This document shows positions 57,979 through 64,000 of a DNA stretch of 64,000 nucleotides, piece after piece. Source of the stretch: Erythrobacter sp. HI0063 (GTDB lineage: Bacteria > Pseudomonadota > Alphaproteobacteria > Sphingomonadales > Sphingomonadaceae); NCBI RefSeq assembly GCF_001635685.1, contig NZ_LWFF01000048.1, positions 1 to 64,000 on the forward strand, given 5' to 3'. The notes beneath the pieces are model-generated. The model was not told the DNA's origin, did no database searches, and saw only the letters and a program-made list of their open reading frames with translations. The stretch's first letter is position 1, and the number at the start of each line of letters is the position of its first letter. The position numbers were made by a program, and so were the translations under genes.

Positions 57979-59178
57979 ATGATCACACAAAACGCCCTGC
58001 TCGACCGCATCGACGCGAAGACCATGCTCGACCAGACGCTCGATTGGGCGTCGGTCAACAGCGGAACCGCCAATCTCGAAGGGCTGGCGGTGATGGCCGA
58101 CAAGCTATCCAGCGCATTCTCAGTGCTTCCGGGCGAGGTCGAACTGGTCGAGCCCGCGCCGGTCTCCGCCATTTCCGCCGACGGGACCGAATTCGAAAAG
58201 CCGCACGGCAGGCACTTGGTCCTGCGCGTCCGCCCCGAAGCGGCTCGGCGCGTGGTGCTGACAGGGCACATGGACACCGTCTATCCGGTCGATCACCCGT
58301 TTCAGGAAAACAGCTGGCTGGACGACGAGACCGTCAACGGCCCCGGCACCGCCGATATGAAGGGCGGCCTGTGCGTGATCCTGCATGCGCTCAGGGCCTT
58401 CGAGGCGAGCGGGAATGCCGACCGTCTCGGCTATGACGTGATGATCAATTCGGATGAGGAAACCGGCAGCCTCGCCAGCCGCCCCCTCATCGAAAAACTG
58501 GCGCAGGGCAAATACGCCGCGCTGACTTACGAGCCCAGCGCCCGGCCCGATGGAACGCTCGCCCATGCGCGCGGGGGGACGGGGAATTATTCGATCACTC
58601 TGCGCGGCCGCAGCGCCCATGCCGGCCGCAATCCGCAGGACGGGCGCAATGCCATCGTCGCCGCCTCCGATCTCGTGATGCGGATCGTGGATCTCGCCAA
58701 GGACGATATCACGATCAATCCGGCCAAGATCGAAGGCGGCGCGGCCAACAATGTCGTGCCCGATCTCGCCATCCTGCGCTTCAACATCCGCCCCAAATCC
58801 ACCGACGCGATGGAGCGGTTCGACGGCGAACTGGCCCCGATCCTCGCCGCGATCGAGGCGAAGCACGAAATCGCGATCCATCGCCATGGCGGCGTGACCC
58901 GCCCACCCAAGCCGGTGGACGATCGCGCGCAGAAACTGTTCGACCTGGTGAAGACCTGCGGCGCCGAATTGGGGCAGACTATCGGCTGGCAGCCGACCGG
59001 CGGCGTGTGCGATGGCAACAACATCGCCTCCTGCGGCGTCCCCGTGGTCGACACGATGGGCGTACGCGGCGGCGCGATCCACTCGCCGGACGAATACATG
59101 ATCGTCCCCTCGCTTGCCGAGCGTGCCGCGCTGTCGGCTCTGGTGCTCGAAAAACTCGCCAACGGAGACCCGCTTTGA
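57979..59178 (+). CDS. M20-family metallopeptidase/deacylase coupled to astA
   Basis: A 399-residue M20 zinc hydrolase of the carboxypeptidase G2/ArgE type. Metal ligands: His97 and Asp99 in TGHMDTVYPV, Asp126 in GPGTADMKGG, catalytic Glu160-Glu161 in NSDEETGSL, and later ligands in IHSPDEY. The lid domain is about 190-300 (GRSAHAGRNPQDGRNAIVA). It overlaps astA by 4 bases (TTGA), so it is co-translated with arginine succinylation enzymes. The family cuts N-acyl amino acids, so a succinylglutamate or succinylornithine desuccinylase role is a fair hypothesis. The ATG at 57979 is taken; no strong ribosome site decides it. Confidence 0.82.
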   Translation: MITQNALLDRIDAKTMLDQTLDWASVNSGTANLEGLAVMADKLSSAFSVLPGEVELVEPAPVSAISADGTEFEKPHGRHLVLRVRPEAARRVVLTGHMDTVYPVDHPFQENSWLDDETVNGPGTADMKGGLCVILHALRAFEASGNADRLGYDVMINSDEETGSLASRPLIEKLAQGKYAALTYEPSARPDGTLAHARGGTGNYSITLRGRSAHAGRNPQDGRNAIVAASDLVMRIVDLAKDDITINPAKIEGGAANNVVPDLAILRFNIRPKSTDAMERFDGELAPILAAIEAKHEIAIHRHGGVTRPPKPVDDRAQKLFDLVKTCGAELGQTIGWQPTGGVCDGNNIASCGVPVVDTMGVRGGAIHSPDEYMIVPSLAERAALSALVLEKLANGDPL

Positions 59179-60191
59179 CCTTCCGCCTGCGCGCCGCCCG
59201 GCCCGAAGACATCGAACCGCTTTACGAAATGGCGAAACTGACCGGGGGCGGCTTCACCAATCTGCCCGCCGATCGCAGCGCACTGGAAGCCAAGCTGGCT
59301 CGCGCCGAAGCCGCCTTCGCGCGAGAAGACGACGAGCTCGGCGACGATCAGTTCGTATTGGTGCTGGAAAATACCGAAAACGGACAGGTGCGCGGGACGT
59401 GCCAGCTGTTCACCCAGGTCGGCCAGCAATGGCCGTTCTATTCCTATCGTCTCACCACGCTGACGCAGCACAGCCAGGAACTGGACCGCACGGTGCGCGC
59501 CGAACTGCTCAGCCTCGTCACCGATCTGGAAGGAGCGAGCGAGGTGGGCGGCCTGTTCCTTCACCCCAACGAGCGTGCGGGCGGGCTCGGCCTGCTCCTG
59601 GCGCGCAGCCGTTATCTCTTCATCGCCATGCATCGCCTGCGCTTCGCCCCGCGTATCCTCGCCGAATTGCGCGGGATCATCGACGATGCGGGCGGATCGC
59701 CGTTCTGGGACGGGGTCGCGGGGCGCTTCTTCGGGATGAGCTTTCAGGAAGCGGACTATTTCAACGCCATCAACGGCAATCAGTTCATCGCCGATCTGAT
59801 GCCCAAGCACCCTGTCTATATCGCGATGCTGGACGAGGATGCGCGCAAGGTGATCGGCCTGCCCCACCCCACCGGCCGCGCTGCGATGCGGATGCTGGAA
59901 CAGGAAGGCTTCGCGTACGAAAACTACGTCGACATCTTCGATGGCGGCCCCACCATGACCGCGCGGACCGATCAGGTGAAGAGCATCGCCGAAGCGACGC
60001 CGGGCACGTTGAGCGACATCTCGCTCGATATCGGGGAACGCGCGCTGATCGCCACCGGATCGCTCAAGGATTTCCGCTGCGCCTACGGTCGGCGGGAAGT
60101 CGACGCGGACGGCAATATCGCGATCGATGCGGCTTGTGCACAGGCTCTCGAAGTCGCCGTGGGCGACGAGGTCTGGAGCGTGACGCGATGA
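59175..60191 (+). CDS. astA: Arginine N-succinyltransferase
   Basis: A 338-residue enzyme that opens arginine breakdown by the AST pathway, succinylating the alpha-amino group with succinyl-CoA. The N-terminal FRLRAARPEDIEPLYEMAKLTGGGFTNLPADR, SYRLTTLTQHSQEL, GLLLARSRYLFIA and FFGMSFQEADYF segments are diagnostic. It starts with TTG at 59175, overlapping the M20 stop (TTGA), with GGAG 8 bases upstream; no ATG precedes the homology. Its end overlaps astB by 4 bases (ATGA). Confidence 0.95.
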   Translation: MTFRLRAARPEDIEPLYEMAKLTGGGFTNLPADRSALEAKLARAEAAFAREDDELGDDQFVLVLENTENGQVRGTCQLFTQVGQQWPFYSYRLTTLTQHSQELDRTVRAELLSLVTDLEGASEVGGLFLHPNERAGGLGLLLARSRYLFIAMHRLRFAPRILAELRGIIDDAGGSPFWDGVAGRFFGMSFQEADYFNAINGNQFIADLMPKHPVYIAMLDEDARKVIGLPHPTGRAAMRMLEQEGFAYENYVDIFDGGPTMTARTDQVKSIAEATPGTLSDISLDIGERALIATGSLKDFRCAYGRREVDADGNIAIDAACAQALEVAVGDEVWSVTR

Positions 60192-61438
60192 GCCTGGTCG
60201 AAATCAATTTCGACGGGATCGTCGGCCCGTCGCACAATTACGCAGGGCTGAGCCTCGGCAATATCGCGAGCGCCAGCCACAAGGGCGATCCGAGCTTTCC
60301 GCGCGCCGCCGCCCTGCAAGGCATTGCGAAGATGCGCGGGAACATGGAACGCGGACTGACGCAGGGTTTTCTGCTGCCACTGCCGCGCCCGAATGACGGC
60401 CTGCTGCATGCGATCGGCGCGGACGAGAGCCTGGATGGCCCGCTCCTCGCCGCCGCCTGGTCTGCCTCCAGCATGTGGACTGCCAATGCCGCCACGGTCA
60501 GCCCGGCACCCGATACCGCCGACAATCGTTGCCATCTGACGCCCGCCAATCTCGTCACCATGCTGCATCGCGGGCAGGAATGGCGGGATACCAAGGCCCA
60601 GCTCGACATCGCCTTTGCCGATCCCCGCCATTTCGCAGTGCATGACGCGGTGCCTTCCAGCTTCGGAGACGAAGGCGCGGCCAATCACATGCGCTTTTGC
60701 GAAAGCCACGGATCGCCCGGTGTCGAAGTGTTCGTATGGGGTCGGCAGGGCGGCAAATTCCCCGCGCGCCAGCACGAACAGGCCAGCCGCGCGGTGGCGC
60801 GCCTCCATCAGCTGAACCCCGACGCCTGCGTCTTCATCGAACAGAACCCCGAAGCCATCGCCGCCGGGGCTTTCCATAACGACGTGGTCGCAGTCGCCAA
60901 CGAGCGGGTGTTGTTCACCCACGCCCGCGCCTTTGCGGACCAGCAGGGCGCCTACGCAGCGATCCGCGCCGCCTTTCCGGCGCTGGAAGTGGTCGAAGTG
61001 CCCGAAGAGGCTGTCAGCCTCGAAGAAGCGATCCGGACCTATCTGTTCAACGCCCAACTTCTCACGCTGCCCTCGGGCGAAATGGCGCTGGTCGTGCCGA
61101 GCGAGTGTCGGGATAGCGCCAGCGTCTGGTCGTGGTGCGAGCGGATGCTGGAGAGCAACGGCCCGATCCGCAAGGTCATCCCGGTCGATGTGCGCCAGTC
61201 GATGGCCAATGGCGGCGGGCCGGCCTGCCTGCGTTTGCGCGTCGTCGCCGATCCCAGGACCGTGGATGCGCGCTTCCTGCTCGACGAAGGAAAGGCGACG
61301 CGGATCGAGGCGGTGGTGGCCGAAATGTGGCCCGAAACCATCCACCCTTCCGAGATCGGCAGTGAATCGCTGGCAGGGCGCGTCAGGGACGCGCGCGAAG
61401 CCTTGCTCGGCGTGCTGTCGCTGGACGAACTGCTCTGA
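60188..61438 (+). CDS. astB: N-succinylarginine dihydrolase
   Basis: A 416-residue pentein-fold enzyme removing two ammonia and CO2 from succinylarginine to give succinylornithine. EINFDGIVGPSHNYAGLSLGN opens the family. Putative catalytic residues are His230 in AGAFHNDVVA and Cys347 in GGGPACLRLRVV. AstC, AstD and AstE, which finish the pathway, are not in the window. The ATG overlaps the astA stop. Confidence 0.95.
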   Translation: MSLVEINFDGIVGPSHNYAGLSLGNIASASHKGDPSFPRAAALQGIAKMRGNMERGLTQGFLLPLPRPNDGLLHAIGADESLDGPLLAAAWSASSMWTANAATVSPAPDTADNRCHLTPANLVTMLHRGQEWRDTKAQLDIAFADPRHFAVHDAVPSSFGDEGAANHMRFCESHGSPGVEVFVWGRQGGKFPARQHEQASRAVARLHQLNPDACVFIEQNPEAIAAGAFHNDVVAVANERVLFTHARAFADQQGAYAAIRAAFPALEVVEVPEEAVSLEEAIRTYLFNAQLLTLPSGEMALVVPSECRDSASVWSWCERMLESNGPIRKVIPVDVRQSMANGGGPACLRLRVVADPRTVDARFLLDEGKATRIEAVVAEMWPETIHPSEIGSESLAGRVRDAREALLGVLSLDELL

Positions 61439-61520
61439 CGCAGGCAAACTCGACCGGCGCTGTCGGATAGCTTTACAAGCGCGTTTGCCTTAACCATCGC
61501 ATGCCGCAAGAATCCTCGCC

Positions 61521-61536
61521 TGGCACGGCTCTTGCG
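61521..61536 (+). promoter_or_regulatory. Sigma-54 (RpoN)-type -24/-12 promoter
   Basis: CTGGCACGGCTCTTGCG (61520-61536) fits YTGGCACG-N4-TTGC with the required 10 bases between GG and GC; only the base after TTGC deviates. It lies 33 bases before the GTG of the 61569 gene. A 9-bp inverted repeat, CTTAACCAT (61489-61497) and ATGGTTAAG (61543-61551), flanks it. Confidence 0.65.
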
Positions 61537-61568
61537 TTGGGTATGGTTAAGAAAGGATCGCGTTCCCT

Positions 61569-61814
61569 GTGCTGCATAAGATCAAGCGCCTCTTCGTGAT
61601 CAAGAATCGCTTCGAAGCGTATCTGATCATCTTCGCCCTGGCTCTGGGCGCGATGACGCGCGGCGCGCATTACACCGAGATCTATCCCGGCCCGATGGGC
61701 TACGTCCTCATGGCGGCGACGGCGGGCGCAGTGTTCTTGGGCGGCGCGAAAATCCTCGACTGCCTGCGCTACGAGCGCGCGGAGAAGGAAGCGGCGGAAC
61801 GACCAGAGGCATGA
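61569..61814 (+). CDS. Small membrane protein behind a sigma-54-like promoter
   Basis: An 81-residue protein with a basic N terminus (MLHKIKRLFVIKNRFEAY) and two membrane segments (about 19-33 and 43-60: YLIIFALALGAMTRG, MGYVLMAATAGAVFLGGAKIL), then a charged tail (LRYERAEKEAAERPEA). No family is recognised. It starts with GTG; AAGAAAGGA lies about 10 bases upstream. It is monocistronic and precedes the antisense end of the tmRNA gene. Confidence 0.72.
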   Translation: MLHKIKRLFVIKNRFEAYLIIFALALGAMTRGAHYTEIYPGPMGYVLMAATAGAVFLGGAKILDCLRYERAEKEAAERPEA

Positions 61815-61850
61815 GCCTCGTCATCGCTTGAAATCTCGAAGGTGTGAGGT

Positions 61851-62200
61851 GGGGGTTTCTGTTGCTAGCTACCCCCGGAGCCCCGGAATCCGCTTCTGTT
61901 GCCCGGTGGGTCCAACCGCGCTTTAGCTTTGTAAGATCAGGCCGCTAGGCCGTCAGATTACGCAGCGAGAGCGAGTGCTTCGTTATCGTTGGCACTTGTG
62001 TGTTGCGAACAGTTTTACGGGTTACTCAGCCCGGGCGAAAATACCGTCTTTCAGCACACGTCGATCCTAGTTCGGCCCCGTCATAAACCCCGAAAATACG
62101 CGGTTTGTGGTGGAGCCGCCGGGTACTGCCCCCGGGTCCGTTGTACCTATTGCACGGCACCATTTATCGCCATAGTCGGTCGAAACCGACAGACCCCATA
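61851..62200 (-). ncRNA. ssrA: Two-piece (circularly permuted) tmRNA
   Basis: The minus strand carries the tag reading frame GCC..TAA at 61993-61958, translating to ANDNEALALAA, the sphingomonad-type degradation tag. The order is permuted as in alphaproteobacteria: first the acceptor piece ending CGGCTCC-A-CCA (62118-62108), then a spacer, then the coding piece beginning GGGGCCGAA (62079). GGGGCCG and CGGCUCC pair over seven positions with the G3-U70 wobble that marks alanine acceptance. A CCGGG/CCCGG arm precedes the acceptor. The outer ends (about 62200 and 61851) are approximate; GGGGG/CCCCC (61876/61851) may close the coding piece. tmRNA rescues stalled ribosomes with SmpB. A weak promoter, TTCACA-16-TATATG, precedes it. 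Confidence 0.95.
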
Positions 62201-62214
62201 TAGGCGCTTCCGCC

Positions 62215-62706
62215 TTAATGTGAAGTGGATGAAGGCGCGGATTTGCCGTCCTTCAGTTCCGCCAGGATCTTCTTCAGAACGTCCAGCTGCGGATCGGTGG
62301 GCACTTCCGGGTTGGTCGAGCTCTCTTCGGTTTCCGCCTGTTTGCGCTGAATTTCCTCGGTCACCTTGTTGACGCTGCGGACCAGCATGAAGAGCGCGAA
62401 GGCGACGATCAGGAAATTGATCATCGCAGTGATCAGCGCGCCATAGCCGATCATGGCCACGCCCGCTTCCTTCAGCTGCTCGTAATTGTCGAGCGCGCCC
62501 TCATAGCCTTCCGGAACGTCGCCCAGCATCAGGAACCAGTTCGAAAAGTCGATATCGCCAAAGATCCAGCCGATCAGCGGCATCAGCACCGCCTCGGTCA
62601 ATTGCGTAACGATGCCGCTGAACGCCGCGCCGATCACCACGCCGACCGCGAGATCGATCACATTGCCGCGCGCGATGAATTTCCTGAATTCGGTTCCCAG
62701 TGCCAT
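62215..62706 (-). CDS. mscL: Large-conductance mechanosensitive channel
   Basis: A 163-residue inner-membrane channel opening under turgor stress. TEFRKFIARGNVIDLAVGVVIGAAFSGIVTQLTEAVLMPLIGW is the N-terminal helix and first membrane segment; TM2 is ALITAMINFLIVAFALFMLVRSVNKV. The periplasmic loop and the cytoplasmic helix bundle tail (DPQLDVLKKILAELKD) are normal. It ends just before ssrA on the same strand, and is divergent from the LemA gene. Confidence 0.96.
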   Translation of the reverse strand: MALGTEFRKFIARGNVIDLAVGVVIGAAFSGIVTQLTEAVLMPLIGWIFGDIDFSNWFLMLGDVPEGYEGALDNYEQLKEAGVAMIGYGALITAMINFLIVAFALFMLVRSVNKVTEEIQRKQAETEESSTNPEVPTDPQLDVLKKILAELKDGKSAPSSTSH

Positions 62707-62849
62707 GCCGTCCTCTCTATCTATGACCCGGCGCCGATTTGCCTTTTCCCGGCGGCGCGATCAAGCACCGGAAATCGTCCACCCACGCTTGAACCGCGCA
62801 TCGGGTGTGCTATCTTTCCAAGACACTCATCAGGGGAATTTGTCGCATC

Positions 62850-63500
62850 ATGAAACGCATCGCCGCTTTCCGTACCGCAATCGTAGCCATGGCCGCGCTC
62901 ACGCTGTCGGCCTGCGGGATCAATTCGGTCCCGACCAAGGAAGAGGCGGCCAAGGCGCAGTGGGGCAATGTCGAAACCGCCCTTCAGCGGCGTTCGGATG
63001 TCATTCCCAATCTCGTTTCGGTGGTTCAAGCCGCTGCGATTTCGGAGCAGAACATTCTTCAGGGCGTCGTCGATGCCCGCGCCCGCGCGACCTCGATCAA
63101 CATCACGACCGACGATCTCAGCGATCCCGAAGAGTTTCAGCGTTTCAACGAAGCGCAGAACCAGCTTACACAGGCACTGGGCCAGCTTCGCACCGTGGTC
63201 GAAAACTATCCGCAGCTCGCCAGCCAGCCGCGCTTCGGGGATTTGATGGTCGCTATCGACGAGGCGAACAATCTCATCAACACCGAACGCGTACGCTATA
63301 ACGAAGCGGCGCGCGATTATAACACGGAAATCCGCACCTTCCCCTCGACCATCGGGGCGAACATCATTCACGGTGCCGAGCCGCTCGAATATTTCGAAGC
63401 CGATGCCGTCAGCCGGGAAAATCCGGAGGTGGATATGAGCGGCATCACCGGAAATAGCGCGACGGCCGTACAGACGCCCGGAACTGAAAGCGCGAACTGA
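62850..63500 (+). CDS. LemA-family lipoprotein
   Basis: A 216-residue LemA-type protein. The signal peptide ends LTLSAC (lipobox, Cys21). The LemA helices are QWGNVETALQRRSDVIPNLVSVVQAAA, LTQALGQLRTVVENYPQLASQPRF, and LINTERVRYNEAARDYNTEIRTFPSTIGANI. The family forms a helical bundle of unknown role on membranes; LemA is often encoded with TPM/YgcG proteins, as here. The ATG at 62850 begins the signal; the TTG-led extension is rejected. Confidence 0.93.
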   Translation: MKRIAAFRTAIVAMAALTLSACGINSVPTKEEAAKAQWGNVETALQRRSDVIPNLVSVVQAAAISEQNILQGVVDARARATSINITTDDLSDPEEFQRFNEAQNQLTQALGQLRTVVENYPQLASQPRFGDLMVAIDEANNLINTERVRYNEAARDYNTEIRTFPSTIGANIIHGAEPLEYFEADAVSRENPEVDMSGITGNSATAVQTPGTESAN

Positions 63501-63508
63501 GCGGCGCG

Positions 63509-64000
63509 ATGATGCGCCTGTTCCTTGCATGCTGGCTGCTCCTAGCGGCCCTCGCTACCGCGCCTGCCCTGGCGCAGGCGGAGCTGCCGCCGCGCCCCGA
63601 CGGGCCGGTCTATGATGGCGCGGACATGCTGTCCGACGCGACCGAAACCGCACTCGACCAGCGGTTGCGCGATTACAATCGCGAAACCGGACGGTCGATC
63701 ATAGTCGCGACGGTACCTTCTCTGGGCGGTGAGACCATCGAGCCCTATGCGACCCGGTTGTTCGGCGAGTGGGGCATCGGGGGCGAGCAGCGGGACACCG
63801 GGCTGTTGCTGCTCGTTGCCAAGGACGAACGCCGTATGCGGATCGAGGTCGGCTACGGGCTCCACCCGTATTTCGGCGGGATCATGGCCGGGCGCGTCAT
63901 CAACGATGTGATCACGCCGCAATTCAAGGCAGGCGATTTCGATGCCGGAGTGACGCAGGGTGTCGATGCCATCCTGGATCACCTGGCGAACAGTCCGGAA
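63509..64000 (+). CDS. TPM-domain (YgcG-type) protein, cut by the window edge
   Basis: At least 164 residues, running off the right end with no stop. Signal peptide MMRLFLACWLLLAALATAPALAQ is followed by the TPM domain (VYDGADMLSDATETALDQRLRDYNRETGRSIIVATVPSLGGETIEPYATRLFGEWGIGGEQRDTGLLLLVAKDERRMRIEVGYGL-type pattern; only motifs quoted here are RETGRSIIV and GLLLLVAKDERRMRIE). TPM proteins commonly pair with LemA; a C-terminal glycine-rich tail would lie outside the window. It begins 9 bases after the LemA stop. Confidence 0.9.
   Translation, partial: MMRLFLACWLLLAALATAPALAQAELPPRPDGPVYDGADMLSDATETALDQRLRDYNRETGRSIIVATVPSLGGETIEPYATRLFGEWGIGGEQRDTGLLLLVAKDERRMRIEVGYGLHPYFGGIMAGRVINDVITPQFKAGDFDAGVTQGVDAILDHLANSPE

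Overview
The window is high-GC chromosomal DNA packed with housekeeping genes. It reads as an alphaproteobacterium of the order Sphingomonadales, probably close to Erythrobacter and its relatives. The main reasons are a circularly permuted two-piece tmRNA whose tag reads ANDNEALALAA, an F1 operon (atpH-A-G-D-C) without Fo genes and with a short epsilon subunit, the rpmF-plsX-fabH-ihfA-merR order, an iron-sulfur photolyase, and many small proteins of a type I associate with sphingomonads. I see no phage, insertion sequence, CRISPR array or rRNA/tRNA gene. The assignment rests on recognition by eye and is safe only to about order level.

Layout, left to right. 0.1-1.0 kb: an OmpA-like envelope protein. 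1.1-4.1 kb (minus): rpmF-plsX-fabH-ihfA-merR, coupling fatty-acid/phospholipid synthesis with L32 and IHF. 4.3-7.7 kb: small membrane and lipoprotein genes, a metallo-hydrolase, and a LexA-like S24 repressor divergent from two small overlapping genes. 7.8-11.7 kb (minus): cysS, a D-2-hydroxyacid dehydrogenase and an aldehyde dehydrogenase. 11.7-17 kb: a transaldolase, a CobT-like VWA protein and a nitroreductase in one tight minus-strand run, flanked by membrane and envelope proteins. 17-27 kb: priA, a metallopeptidase with a repeat tail, an Fe-S photolyase, a semialdehyde dehydrogenase, ada, an S1C protease and a frameshifted TauD-type dioxygenase. 28-34 kb: the F1-ATPase operon, interrupted by an ABM-fold protein and by two tandem four-cysteine lipoproteins. 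34-40 kb: a GT-C glycosyltransferase, glmU, gph, a peroxisomal-type SDR and a multi-pass membrane protein. 40-46 kb: cysE, hda and neighbours on the minus strand; purM-purN-sulfotransferase on the plus strand. 46-49 kb (minus): pepA-DUF2256-holC-lipoprotein-ndk. 49-55 kb: lptD-surA-pdxA-rsmA, the classic outer-membrane biogenesis cluster. 55.6-61.4 kb: malate synthase G divergent from an M20 peptidase-astA-astB operon of arginine succinylation. 61.5-64 kb: a small membrane protein behind a strong sigma-54-like promoter, ssrA, mscL, a LemA lipoprotein and the start of a TPM-domain protein.

The best leads for something undescribed are: the two paralogous four-cysteine lipoproteins and the ABM protein inside the ATP synthase operon; the S24 repressor with its repeated operator and two small partners; the M20 hydrolase translationally coupled to astA-astB; the fsa-cobT-nitroreductase run; and the sigma-54-like promoter near 61.5 kb. 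Most coding starts were chosen from a visible ribosome binding site, overlap with the upstream gene or signal-peptide position, and are stated where they matter.
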